Origin: DATDAH01 sp963792205
Lineage (GTDB): Bacteria > Actinomycetota > Acidimicrobiia > Acidimicrobiales > DATDAH01
Direction of reading: 5' to 3'
Length of the DNA: 64,000 nt
Assembly: GCA_963792205.1 (NCBI GenBank)
Contig: CAWBVI010000012.1
Location: 1 to 64,000, forward strand
Below the pieces are notes generated by a model. That model saw only the letters and a program-made list of their open reading frames with translations, did no database searches and had not been told where the DNA came from. The translations under genes were made by a program, and so were the position numbers. Shown here one piece after another: positions 1 to 8,564 of the stretch. Positions within the stretch are counted from its first letter, which is position 1. Each line of letters opens with the position of its first letter.

Positions 1-406
1 CGAGCTGGCCGTCGGGGTCCCGGACGAAGATGCCGACACCGATGTTGGTGTCGGCCAGCACCTCGCCCCCGTTGGCCGCCACGGCCCCCAGCGCGGCATC
101 GAGGTCGTCGACGCTGAGCGACACGTGGGTCAGGCCGGGTTGGTTCACCACCCGGGTCTCGCCCGCGACCGTGCCGGCGTGGGCGAAGTGGAGGAGCTCC
201 AGCACGAAGTCCTCCCGCTTGAGGTAGCAGGCGGTCATGCCCAGCGGGGGCTCGATCCGCAGGAGGGCCGCCGACCCCTCGTCGGGCGGGTACAGCTCGC
301 GGACGACCTCGAAGCCGAAGACCTCGACGTAGAAGCGACGGGACCGCTCCAGGTCGGTCACACACTGCCCGACGTGGTTGAAGGAGGCCGCGCCCACGAC
401 CGGCAC
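1..406 (-). CDS. VOC-family (glyoxalase-like) protein, 3' end beyond the window
   Basis: The minus strand reads from a GTG at 406 without a stop to the window edge (135 codons). It begins MPVVGAASFNHVGQCV and contains TDLERSRRFYVEVFGFE, then a second half with GLTHVSLSVDDLDAAL and ending IFVRDPDGQL. This is the paired beta-alpha-beta-beta-beta layout of vicinal-oxygen-chelate (glyoxalase/dioxygenase) proteins; the His near residue 10 and the His in GLTHVS are candidate metal ligands. The substrate cannot be told from sequence. The gene is divergent from the acyl-CoA ligase, with 30 bp between the starts. No clear Shine-Dalgarno precedes the GTG, so the start is moderately certain. Confidence 0.8.
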   Translation of the reverse strand, partial: MPVVGAASFNHVGQCVTDLERSRRFYVEVFGFEVVRELYPPDEGSAALLRIEPPLGMTACYLKREDFVLELLHFAHAGTVAGETRVVNQPGLTHVSLSVDDLDAALGAVAANGGEVLADTNIGVGIFVRDPDGQL

Positions 407-424
407 GGTACCGGTGGGGTCACC

Positions 425-430
425 TACCCT
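425..430 (+). promoter_or_regulatory. Candidate -10 element (TACCCT), leaderless start for the acyl-CoA ligase
   Basis: TACCCT fits the TAnnnT actinobacterial -10 pattern and ends 6 nt before the ATG at 437. There is no Shine-Dalgarno in the gap, so transcription probably starts at the ATG itself. This is one of about a dozen identical arrangements in the window. Confidence 0.5.
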
Positions 431-436
431 TCCGGC

Positions 437-2027
437 ATGAAGGAGCTCGTGTACCACCGGCTGTTCCTGCCGGGCCTCGACTCGTTCGCCAGTCGGCCCG
501 ACGCCATCATCGACGGTGGGTACCGCAGCACCCTCGGGGAGCACGGTGATCGGGTCTTCCGCCTCGCCCACGCCCTGCGCCACCAGCTCGGGGTCCAGCC
601 CGGCGACCGGGTGGCGGTCATGTCGACCAACAACCACCAGTACCTCGAGCTCTACCACGCCTGCTTCCTGGGCGCGGCGGTCATCAACCCGCTGAACCTG
701 CGCCTCGCCGGCAAGGAGCTGGACTACATCGTCCGGGACTCCGGCACCGAGGTGATCTTCGTCGACGGCTTCTTCGGGGCCGCCATCGCCCAGGCCATGG
801 CGCAGTCCGACCAGGGCCCGAGCCCGCTGCGCCACGTCGTGCTCATCGGCGACGCGATGGACCCGGACAACCCACCACCCCACGACGTGCGCCTACGAGG
901 ACCTGATCGCCGCCGGCGAGCCGGACGTGCCCGACGAGCCCGAAGAGGACGACCCGGTCGTGCTCATGTACACGGGCGGCACCACCGGCCTGCCCAAGGG
1001 CGTGCTGCTCGAGCAGCGGGCCGAGATGCTGAACCTGTACCACACGACCGGCGTGGTCTCGATCTCCGCCGACGAGACCTTCCTGCACCAGACGCCGATG
1101 TTCCACGCCGCGTCCATGGGGGCCATCTGCGGCATCCCGGCGCTCGGGGCCCGGTCGGTCTTCATCCCGCTCTTCGACCCGACCCGGGCTCTCGACCTGA
1201 TCGAGGAGCACGCGGTGACGTGGACCGTGATGGTCCCGACCATGATCGGCCTGCTGCTCAACCATCCGGACTTCCGGCCCGAACGCCTGGCCACGCTGCG
1301 CCAACTCACCTACGGCGCGTCACCCATGCCGTCGGCCATCCTCGACAAGCTGCTGGGCTTCTACCCCGAGCTGGAGATCAGCCAGGGCTACGGGATGACG
1401 GAGGCGTCGGCCGTGCTCACCTTCCTGACCGCGCGCGACCACTTCGCCGGCGGCCAGCGCCTGCGGTCGGCGGGCCGGCCGGTGCCCGGCGTGCTCCTCT
1501 CGATCCAGGACGCCGAGGGCAATCCGGTGCCCCAGGGCGAGACCGGTGAGGTCTGCGCCAAGGCCGGGAACTTCATGCGGGAGTACTGGAACAAGCCCGA
1601 GGCCACCGAGGAGGTCTTCCGGGGGGGCTGGTACCACACGGGCGACGCCGGGTACCTCGACGAGGAGGGCTTCCTCTTCCTCGTCGACCGGGTGAAGGAC
1701 ATGATCGTGACCGGGGGCGAGAACGTGTACTCCGCCGAGGTGGAGTCGGCCATCTCCAAGCACGACGCCGTCGGCCAGGTCGCCGTCATCGGCATCCCCC
1801 ACGAGACCTGGGGCGAGCAGGTCCACGCCATCGTGGTGCTGGTGGACGGCGCCGCGGCGAGCGAGGAGGAGATCCGGGTCTTCGCCCGCGAGCAGATCGC
1901 CGGCTACAAGGTGCCCAAGTCGGTGGAGTTCCGCACCGAGCCGCTGCCGCTGTCCGGGGCGATGAAGGTGCTGAAGAAGGACCTGCGGGCGCCGTACTGG
2001 GAAGGCCACGAGCGGGGCGTCAACTGA
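437..2027 (+). CDS. Fatty acyl-CoA ligase / AMP-binding synthetase, one frameshift
   Basis: ANL-superfamily enzyme that activates a carboxylic acid with ATP and CoA, about 530 residues. The first 150 residues run MKELVYHRLFLPG to HVVLIGDAMDP; the reading frame then shifts by one base near 885-893 and continues to 2027. Visible motifs are the P-loop YTGGTTGLPKG (about residue 178), YGMTEAS (about 317), the hinge region DRVKDMIVTGGENVYSAEVE (about 417) and a C-terminal catalytic lysine region around VLKKDL. The layout resembles FadD-type medium/long-chain ligases; the chain specificity is not resolvable. An extra C in 'gcgcctac' would explain the shift, so it is more likely a sequence error than a pseudogene. 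ATG 437 is supported by a -10 element 6 nt upstream. Confidence 0.88.
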
Positions 2028-2048
2028 CGTTGCGCCGACAGTGACCCA

Positions 2049-2161
2049 TGAGAAGTGCGCGGAATGGCCGAGGCTGCCGCGCTTGTCCTCGGACATCGCC
2101 AAGCTGCGCTTGGCGATCAACGCCGTGCTTGCCAGGTCGCCTCGCCTATCGGCTCGGCTCC
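2049..2161 (+). repeat. Interspersed ~115-bp intergenic repeat, copy 1
   Basis: This is the most diverged of five copies of one element in the window. It begins TGAGAAGTGCGCGG, carries the invariant hairpin (arms ATCGCCAAGC and GCTTGGCGAT around TGC, 2095-2117) and ends CTATCGGCTCGGCTCC. It lies after the acyl-CoA ligase stop and runs into the 5' end of the arylsulfotransferase-like gene. Orientation is the same as in the other four copies. Confidence 0.85.
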
Positions 2162-3805
2162 ATGGACGTCTGGCCCTTCTCTTCGGCGCGCTCGCACTCG
2201 TGGCGACCGCGGCGGCGTGCAGCGACGACGGCGGGCCGTCGGCTGAGGGCAGCGACCGTGCTGAGGTTGAGGAGGGAGAGGTGGTCGAAGCGCCGAGCGG
2301 GGCCATCACGGACCTGACCCTGCGCCCGGCCGGCCGCATGACCATCGCCGGCGTGCTGCTCGTCGAGGCCGAGGAGCCGGTGCGGGTGGAGGCCACCGCC
2401 TCGGCCGCAGCCGAGGACCTGGAGGTCGCCATCCCCCGGACGCGGCGGGCGCTCCGGCTGCACCGCGTCCCGGTCGTCGGGCTGCGGGCGGAGACGACGT
2501 ACGACGTGGCCGTCACCGCGGTACGACGCCGACGGGGCGGACGTCGGGGCGGGCACGCTGCAGTTCACGACGGGCGCGTTGCCCGAGTGGATGCCCGACC
2601 TGCGGGTCGATGTGGCCGACACCGCCCGCATGGCGCCGGGCTACACCCTCTTCGACCTCCAGCGCTGGGGCGTCGAGGTGCCGGCCGGCCAACCGCCGGG
2701 CCTGCTCGTCATCGTCGACCCCGAGGGCGAGATCGTCTGGTATCACCCCAACCGGCTGGGTGCGGGCGACGCCCGCATGACCGAGGATGGGACGATCTTC
2801 AACCTCTACGCCCCCTTCGGCTTCGAGGAGATCGACCTGCTCGGCACCCAGGTCGAGACGTGGGCCTGGGGCCAGGACGACGACGTCCGTCCCGGCGGGC
2901 CGGTGATCGTCCAGTCGCCGCAGCACGACCTGGTCAGCTTCCACCACGAGGTCGCCCCGCAGCCCGACGGCGACATCCTCGCCTTCAGCCGCTACCAGCT
3001 GGACCTGACCGAGGAGGAGCAGGAGGCCTACTGCCCGGACGATCCCGTCGAGTTCGGCATCCGGGAGGACCTCCTCATGGAGTTCACCCGAGAGGGCGAG
3101 GTCCTCCACGAGTGGTCGCTGCACGACATCGTCGACCCGGCGGAGGTGCCGGGCCGCGAGCTCTGCGCCGTCGACTTCGCCGACTACCGCGACTGGGCGC
3201 ACGGGAACGGCGCCGTGCTCGACGAGGCCAACAACCGGGTCCTGGTCACCGCCCGCCACATCGACCTGCTCTTCGCCTTCCGCTACGAGGACGACGCCTC
3301 GGGGCCCTCGGGTGAGCTGCTCTGGTCGATCGGGCCCGACGGCACGCTGCCGCTGGAGGGTGAGCCCTCGTACGGGCTGCACGCCCCCGAGCTCGAGGCC
3401 GACGGCACGATCATGGTCTTCGACAACGGCAACGACCGGCCCGACACCGCCGAGCCGTACAGCCGGGCCGTGCGCTACGCCGTCGACGACTCCTCACCCG
3501 ACCCGGCCGACTGGACCGCCCGTCAGGTGTGGGAGTACCGCACCGACGACCTCGAGACGGGCGGGCCGCTCTACGCCGACTTCCTGGGTGACGCCGACCT
3601 CCAGCCCAACGGCAACGTGCTGATCGACTTCGGCGGCATCGGCCAGGAAGAGCCCCCCGCCCGGGGTCGCATCATCGAGGTGATCCCCCAGGAGACCTCG
3701 GGGGGCGAGATCGTCTTCGACCTCACCATCCCCGACACCTGGACCTCCTACCGCGCCGAACGCCTCCCCGCCCTCTACGCCGGCCCCCGCTGGTCCGAGG
3801 GCTGA
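2125..3805 (+). CDS. Arylsulfotransferase (ASST)-family lipoprotein, one frameshift
   Basis: Exported lipoprotein: the N-terminus has a hydrophobic stretch LALLFGALALVATAAAC followed by SDDGG, a lipobox with Cys and an acidic linker. A short beta-sandwich-like segment (VVGLRAETTYDVAVTA) precedes the ASST beta-propeller, with GEIVWYHPN, HHEVAPQPDGDILAF, DWAHGNGAVLDEANNRVLV and MVFDNGNDRP. These match the PF05935/PF14269 family, whose members transfer sulfate between phenols or are uncharacterised. The frame shifts near 2518; removing a G from 'gcggtac' restores VTAYDADGADVG. The GTG at 2125 lies inside repeat copy 1. The alternative is ATG 2162, immediately after the repeat, which needs one missing base to give MD-RLALLFGALAL. 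Start uncertain; family call good. Confidence 0.78.
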
Positions 3806-3816
3806 ACCTCCCCGGG

Positions 3817-4263
3817 TCAGGCCAGGTCCAGGCCGGCGTCGGGGTCGTCGACGGGGCGGGCGCAGGAGGGGCACCACCAGTGGTGCTCGAGGGCGGTGCC
3901 GCAGGCGTGGTGCTGGAAGGGGGCGGGCTCGCCCCGGCGGGCGGCGCCCCACTGGGCGAGCAGACGGAGGGCGCCGGCCAGCTCGCGGCCGGCCGCGGTG
4001 AGGTCGTACTCGTAGCGGGGCGGGCGCTCCTGGTAGGGGGTGGCGACGACGACGCCGTCGGCGGTGAGGTCCTTGAGCCGCTTCGAGAGCACGTTGGGCG
4101 CCACCCCCGTCACCGCCTGCTCGAGGTCGCCGAAGCGCCGAGGGCCGTCCAGCAGGGCGTCGACGAGGAGCAGGGACCATCGGTCGCCGACCCGGGCCAC
4201 GGCCTCGGCGAGGGGGGTCTGCGGATCGGCCATGGCCAGATCCTGCCCTACGGGGGTTGTCAT
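3817..4263 (-). CDS. HxlR-family winged-helix transcriptional regulator
   Basis: 148-residue protein from ATG 4263. The core (LAEAVARVGDRWSLLLVDALLDGPRRFGDLEQAVTGVAPNVLSKRLKDLTADGVV) is a typical HxlR winged helix, with the wing at PRYEYDLTAAGREL. An unusual C-terminal tail has HHACGTALEHHWWCPSCARPVDD, which looks like a small zinc ribbon (C...CPSC with neighbouring His). HxlR proteins often respond to aldehydes, quinones or redox stress. It is divergent from two HtrA-like proteases, and the 60-bp gap holds a 27-bp inverted repeat placed symmetrically between the two starts, so it probably controls both itself and the proteases. AAGGA lies 8 nt upstream of the ATG. Confidence 0.88.
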   Translation of the reverse strand: MTTPVGQDLAMADPQTPLAEAVARVGDRWSLLLVDALLDGPRRFGDLEQAVTGVAPNVLSKRLKDLTADGVVVATPYQERPPRYEYDLTAAGRELAGALRLLAQWGAARRGEPAPFQHHACGTALEHHWWCPSCARPVDDPDAGLDLA

Positions 4264-4279
4264 CGGGGTCGATCCTTGG

Positions 4280-4306
4280 TAGTCACTTGTCCATTGCAAG
4301 TCACTA
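4280..4306. promoter_or_regulatory. Candidate HxlR operator: 10-bp inverted repeat in the divergent gap
   Basis: TAGTCACTTG (4280-4289), a 7-nt spacer, then CAAGTCACTA (4297-4306). The arms are inverted repeats with one mismatch, 27 bp overall. The site is 16 bp from the HxlR ATG and 17 bp from the protease ATG, the position expected for a repressor of both genes. Confidence 0.6.
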
Positions 4307-4323
4307 GTCAATCGGGAGAACCC

Positions 4324-5214
4324 ATGAACGACGCACAACGAGCCGCCGAATCCATCGGTCCGTCGGTCGTCCGGGTCGGCCGCCACGGCGGCCGGGGCGC
4401 CGGCGTGGTGCTCGAAGCGGGCGCCATCGTCACCAACGCCCACAACCTCCGGGGCCCCGAGGTCACCGTGACCTTCGGCGACGGCCGCCGGCTCACGGGC
4501 ACGGTCGCCGGCCACGACGTCGACGGTGACCTGGCCGTCGTCAAGGTCGACACGGGCGACGCCCCGGCCGCCACCTGGGGCGGCGGCACCGAGCTGGGCG
4601 AGGCCGTGTTCGCGGTCAGCCGCACGGGCGACGGCGGCGTGCGGGTCACGAGCGGTGCGGTCAGCGCCGTCGATCGGACCTTCCGCGGCCCCCGGGGCCG
4701 GCGGATCGGAGGCGGCTTCGAGCACACCGCTCCCCTCCCCCGCGGCTCGTCGGGCAGCGCCGTGGTGGACGGCGAGGGCCGGGTCGTCGGCCTCAACACG
4801 CATCGCCTGGGCGAGGGCTTCTACCTGGCCCTCCCGGCCGATGACGCCCTGCGGGAACGCCTCAGCCGCCTGTCGGCGGGCGACATACCGGTCCCCCATC
4901 ACCTCGGCATCGGCCTCGCCCCGGCACCCGTCGCCCGCAAGCTGCGCCGGTCGGTCGGCCTGCCCGAGCGCGACGGCCTCCTCGTGCGCCTCGTGGAGGA
5001 GGGCGCGCCCGGCGAACGGGCCGGCCTGCGCCAGGGCGACCTGATCGTGGCGGCCGGCGACCACGACGTGACCGTGATCGACGACCTCCACGACGCCGTC
5101 GACGCCGTGGCGCCCGGGGACGCCCTCACGCTGCGCATCGTGCGGGGCACCGAGGAGCTCGACGTCCGGATCACCTTCGACGTCGCCGACGCCGCGGAGG
5201 AAGGGACGGCGTGA
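4324..5214 (+). CDS. HtrA-like (S1C) serine protease with C-terminal PDZ, no signal peptide
   Basis: 296 residues from ATG 4324, with GGGAGA 5 nt upstream. The chymotrypsin-like fold shows the triad as His in IVTNAHNL (about residue 40), Asp in DGDLAVVKV (about 72) and Ser in RGSSGSAVVDGEG (about 145). The PDZ domain (about 195-285) includes LVRLVEEGAPGERAGLRQGD. The N-terminus MNDAQRAAESIGPSVVRVGR has neither a signal peptide nor a membrane anchor, so the enzyme should be cytoplasmic, unlike most HtrA proteins. The stop overlaps the next gene's GTG by 4 bp, so the two proteases are translationally coupled. Confidence 0.88.
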   Translation: MNDAQRAAESIGPSVVRVGRHGGRGAGVVLEAGAIVTNAHNLRGPEVTVTFGDGRRLTGTVAGHDVDGDLAVVKVDTGDAPAATWGGGTELGEAVFAVSRTGDGGVRVTSGAVSAVDRTFRGPRGRRIGGGFEHTAPLPRGSSGSAVVDGEGRVVGLNTHRLGEGFYLALPADDALRERLSRLSAGDIPVPHHLGIGLAPAPVARKLRRSVGLPERDGLLVRLVEEGAPGERAGLRQGDLIVAAGDHDVTVIDDLHDAVDAVAPGDALTLRIVRGTEELDVRITFDVADAAEEGTA

Positions 5215-6185
5215 CCGACACTGCGGTCGGCGCCCTGGACGCCTACTCGCAGGTGGTGACGACGGTGGCCGAGACCCTCCTGCCTCGCGTCGCCAGCCTC
5301 CGGGTGATGGCCCCGGGCCGCGAGGGGTACGGCCGCCGGCCTCGTGGCTCCGGGTCGGCGGTCGTCCTCTCGTCCGACGGGCTCCTCGTGACCTCGGCGC
5401 ATGTCGTCGAGGGCGGCGCGGGCGGAACGGCCACGTTCGCCGACGGTCGGGAGCTCGACTTCGACGTCGTCGGCCACGACCGGCTGACGGACCTCGCCGC
5501 GCTCCGGGTCCAGGGCGGCGACCTCCAGGCCGCCGAGCTGGGGGACGCCGCCGAGCTCCGGGTCGGCCAGCTCGTCGTCGCCGTGGGCAACCCGTTGGGC
5601 TTCGGTGGCTCGGTGAGCGCCGGGGTCGTCTCCGCCCTCGGCCGCTCGCTCACGACCACCGACGGCACCATCGCCCGCGTGGTCGACAACGTCATCCAGA
5701 CCGATGCCGCTCTCCACCCCGGCAACTCGGGTGGGGCACTCGCCGACAGCCGGGGCCGGGTCGTGGGCATCAACACGGCCGTGGTCGGGCCCGGGATCGG
5801 CCAGGGCCTCGGGCTCGCCGTCCCGCTCGACGCGACCACCCAGCAGGTGCTGGCCGAGCTCGTGCGGGACGGGCGGGTGCGACGGGCCTACCTCGGCATC
5901 GCCGGCGGTGGACGGCCGCTCCCCCCGAAGGCGGCCCAGGCCCTCGGCCAGGACCGGGGCGTCGAGATCACCTCGGTCATCGCCGACGGCCCCGCCGCTC
6001 GGGCCGGGCTCCGCCCGGAGGGGATCATCGTCGCCGTCGACGGTCTCACCGTCGAGGGCATGAGCGACCTCCAGCGGCTCATGTCCGCCGAGCGCATCGG
6101 CCGGCCGGTGGCGGTCTCCATCGTCCGGCTCGACGGCCGGACCGACACCCACACCGTCACCCCGGGAGAACTGGGCCAGTCCTGA
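5211..6185 (+). CDS. HtrA/DegP-like serine protease with PDZ, no signal peptide
   Basis: 324 residues from a GTG that overlaps the preceding protease stop. It is the more canonical member of the pair: His in LLVTSAHVVEGG, Asp in DRLTDLAALRV, Ser in HPGNSGGALADSRGRVVGIN. The PDZ domain starts around RRAYLGIAGGGRPLP and includes ITSVIADGPAARAGLRPEG. The N-terminus (MTDTAVGALDAYSQVVTTVAE) has no hydrophobic segment, so it is predicted to be cytosolic. The two adjacent HtrA-type enzymes differ in sequence, suggesting a hetero-oligomer or distinct substrates under the same regulator. Confidence 0.88.
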   Translation: MTDTAVGALDAYSQVVTTVAETLLPRVASLRVMAPGREGYGRRPRGSGSAVVLSSDGLLVTSAHVVEGGAGGTATFADGRELDFDVVGHDRLTDLAALRVQGGDLQAAELGDAAELRVGQLVVAVGNPLGFGGSVSAGVVSALGRSLTTTDGTIARVVDNVIQTDAALHPGNSGGALADSRGRVVGINTAVVGPGIGQGLGLAVPLDATTQQVLAELVRDGRVRRAYLGIAGGGRPLPPKAAQALGQDRGVEITSVIADGPAARAGLRPEGIIVAVDGLTVEGMSDLQRLMSAERIGRPVAVSIVRLDGRTDTHTVTPGELGQS

Positions 6186-6230
6186 CCCGATGGGGTCCTA
6201 GCGTGGCGCCGGGCGGTGGGCGTTCATGAC

Positions 6231-6359
6231 CCGTCGACACCGCCGCCGAGGTCGACGAGGGCCTCCGGAGCGGCACGCTGGAGCGCGGACGCCTCGTCGA
6301 CCTCGAGGCGCCGATCGCCCACTTCCACCGCTGGCTCGGGGACCGCGCGAGGAGCTGAC
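6231..6359 (+). pseudogene. Short open stretch without a start, possible gene remnant
   Basis: This frame is open for 42 codons and reads VDTAAEVDEGLRSGTLERGR and then VDLEAPIAHFHRWLGDRARS before a TGA at 6357. Composition is coding-like, but a TGA lies immediately upstream at 6228 and there is no ATG/GTG start. It looks like the 3' end of a degraded or truncated gene. No family is recognised. The rest of 6186-6493 shows nothing else. Confidence 0.3.
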
Positions 6360-6493
6360 ACAGCGGGTGACAGCAGTATCATTTTCCCCCGGACGAGGGT
6401 TCTGAACCGACCCGGTCGCGGATAGAACCGACGAAAGGTAGCCGTCGGGTCCGGACACCCTTCCCTCCGGGCCCGGCGGTTGCCGTTTTCGAG

Positions 6494-8539
6494 TCAGTCC
6501 CCGACCGACTCGGCGGTGCAGGGCCCTTCGCACACGTCGAGCAGCTCCTGGTCGAAGAGGAAGGCGAACTTCTGCTCGCGGTTCGCGGCGTCGGCTCGCG
6601 GGTCCTCGTGAGGATCGACGCCCTGGCGGGGCGGGCGGTTGGTCGTCGGCGGAGGGGCGGCACCGCTGTCCCAGACCAGCAGGGCGGACCCGGCGAACGG
6701 GTAGCGCTCGATCGCCGGCAGCCCCCAGTAGGGCTCGGTGTCGGGGTGGCGGCCGGCCTCCAGGGCGGGCTGGTGCACGGACGCCCCGATGGTGCGGGCC
6801 ATGATCTCCGCCGCCCACATCGACACCTGGTGGTCGCCGAAGGCGACGTCGAGGAGCACCTGGTGCTCCGGCGTGTCGGGGTACGGGTCGGTGGTCAGGT
6901 GCTGGGCGTAGCCGTCGTTCTCGGCCCGGTCCCACAGCATCTGGATGAGGGAGATGCCGAGGTTCTGGGTCAGGGCGTCCGGGTAGGCCGGATCGAGGAT
7001 GGCGGCGTAGGTGTCGAAGTCGACGCTGCGGCGCAGGAGCAGCGAGTAGTTCATGCCGGGGACGCCGAGCACGGCGCGGGTCCAGTCCTGGGCCACCGCG
7101 GTGGCCGCGCCGCCCATGATCCCGCCCTGGCTGTTGGCGTCGAAGGCCAGCTGGCTCGTGTCGAGGCGGGGACCACCCTCGGGGGTCTGGAACTCGGTCG
7201 CGCTGCTCAGGCCGCCGGCGTGGAGCATGAGCCGACCGAGGAAGAGGAAGTTCAGGATCCCCTGCTGCGAACGGTCGGCCAGCGTCGGGAACTGCCCGAG
7301 CTCGCCGAGGATCGATGCCGCGTTGACGATGTCGTCCTCGGACATGCCGATCCAGTCCGTCGCGCAGAAGGCGACGTCGTGCTCCCGGACGAAGTCGGCG
7401 ATGTTGCCGGCCTCGACCTCGTCCCGGCTGCCCAGCAGCCCGTGGCCGTAGAGCGCCATCGGCGCCGGGGCCGCCGCCGCGAGGGGCAGGGCGCACTCGA
7501 AGTCGGCGGTGAAGTCGCCGTTGCGCTCCGGCAACCCGTCCGGGCCCTGGGTGAAGCGGGTGCCCGGCGCCCCGTCCTCGGTGAGGTAGAGCGGGACCTC
7601 GAAGGTGCCGAACAGGTACTCCACCCCCGGCTCCTCCGGGTCCTCGAGCGACTCGGTCACCGTGAACACCGGAGCGTCCTCGCCCAGGTCGGCGAAGGCG
7701 TCGTCGCGGATGTGCAGGAGGCGCTCGGACAGGTTCCGCTCGCTGGCGATCGTGAAGTCCCAGGCCAGGTACAGCTCCTCGCGACCGACGCCGGCCTCGG
7801 CCAGGTCGGTGAAGACCTGCTCCATCGCCGCCCGCCGGTCCTCGATGACCGGGAGGTCGGTGGCCAGGTTGTCGCGGTGGACGAGGAAGGCCGGTGAGGG
7901 CTCGATCGGCTCGCCGTCGCGCCCGACCAGCCCCCGCAGCCCGACCACGTAGCGATGGCCCTCCAGGAAGTTCGTCCCGGGCCGGATGAAGAGGAGTCGC
8001 TGGTCGTCGTCCTCGACGCCGGCGTCCAGCTCGGCCCAGACCGGGTGGCGCTCCCCGGTGTCGGCGTCGACGACCACCACCGCGGAGTCCTCGGCCATCG
8101 AGTCGGGGACGTCCGTGATCGCCGGGAGGCCGGAGGCCCCGGCGTCGAGACCGGGCACGTGGGCCAGGAGGGCCGTGCCCGGGCTGAACCCGTCGTTGCG
8201 GTTCCATTCCGCGGGGTCGGCCACCACACCGTCCACGTTGACGGGCATGCCCTCCTCCGGGAAGTCCACGAGGAGGCCGGTGTCGGTCTCGTCCGAGGGC
8301 ACCGTGAAGCGGTTGCTCGGGAAGGGGAGCAGGCAGGCCCGCGGGTCCAGCGGATCACAGCTCGGGCCACCCGCGGCCTCGATGGCGGCCACGACGTCGT
8401 CGGGCGCGGGCGTCGCCTCCGGGACGGCATCCTCCGCCTCCGGTCCCTCGCCCTCGCCCCCGTCGTCGCCCGAGCAGGCGGTGACGGCGAGCATCGCCAG
8501 CACCGCGCCCGCAGCGGCTCTCCCCCACTGCCGTCGCAT
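6494..8539 (-). CDS. Large lipoprotein with alpha/beta-hydrolase-like fold (bacterial virulence-factor lipase type)
   Basis: 681 residues. The N-terminus MRRQWGRAAAGAVLAMLAVTACSGDDGG is a lipoprotein signal with lipobox Cys, then an acidic linker. The region CLLPFPSNRFTVPSDETDTG is characteristic of the lipase_bact_N type family. Further on, APAPMALYGHGLLGSRDE looks like an oxyanion segment and LAFDANSQGGIMGGAAT contains a G-x-S-x-G-like nucleophile elbow (NSQGG). The likely role is a cell-surface esterase or lipase; the substrate is unknown. The start ATG 8539 is 25 bp from the divergent CDF gene, with overlapping -10 elements between them. Confidence 0.75.
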   Translation of the reverse strand: MRRQWGRAAAGAVLAMLAVTACSGDDGGEGEGPEAEDAVPEATPAPDDVVAAIEAAGGPSCDPLDPRACLLPFPSNRFTVPSDETDTGLLVDFPEEGMPVNVDGVVADPAEWNRNDGFSPGTALLAHVPGLDAGASGLPAITDVPDSMAEDSAVVVVDADTGERHPVWAELDAGVEDDDQRLLFIRPGTNFLEGHRYVVGLRGLVGRDGEPIEPSPAFLVHRDNLATDLPVIEDRRAAMEQVFTDLAEAGVGREELYLAWDFTIASERNLSERLLHIRDDAFADLGEDAPVFTVTESLEDPEEPGVEYLFGTFEVPLYLTEDGAPGTRFTQGPDGLPERNGDFTADFECALPLAAAAPAPMALYGHGLLGSRDEVEAGNIADFVREHDVAFCATDWIGMSEDDIVNAASILGELGQFPTLADRSQQGILNFLFLGRLMLHAGGLSSATEFQTPEGGPRLDTSQLAFDANSQGGIMGGAATAVAQDWTRAVLGVPGMNYSLLLRRSVDFDTYAAILDPAYPDALTQNLGISLIQMLWDRAENDGYAQHLTTDPYPDTPEHQVLLDVAFGDHQVSMWAAEIMARTIGASVHQPALEAGRHPDTEPYWGLPAIERYPFAGSALLVWDSGAAPPPTTNRPPRQGVDPHEDPRADAANREQKFAFLFDQELLDVCEGPCTAESVGD

Positions 8540-8548
8540 CCGACCGAG

Positions 8549-8558
8549 ACACTACGTT
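8549..8558. promoter_or_regulatory. Overlapping divergent -10 elements for the hydrolase and CDF genes
   Basis: On the plus strand TACGTT (8553-8558) ends 6 nt before ATG 8565. On the minus strand TAGTGT (8554-8549) ends 9 nt before ATG 8539. The two hexamers share two base pairs, so in a 25-bp gap both genes appear to be leaderless and to compete for one polymerase site. Confidence 0.5.
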
Positions 8559-8564
8559 CGGACC

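Noticed and set aside
3880..4323. N-terminal extension of the first HtrA-like protease upstream of ATG 4324
   Set aside because: The frame is open but runs antisense through the HxlR gene, is Gly-rich and unlike proteases, and ATG 4324 has its own ribosome site.
6198..8207. Long open frames antisense to the lipoprotein hydrolase, and similar long shadows across the window (for example opposite hemY at 57150-58541)
   Set aside because: High GC keeps all frames open. These frames are Arg/Pro/Gly-rich, lack recognisable motifs and lie opposite genes with clear families.
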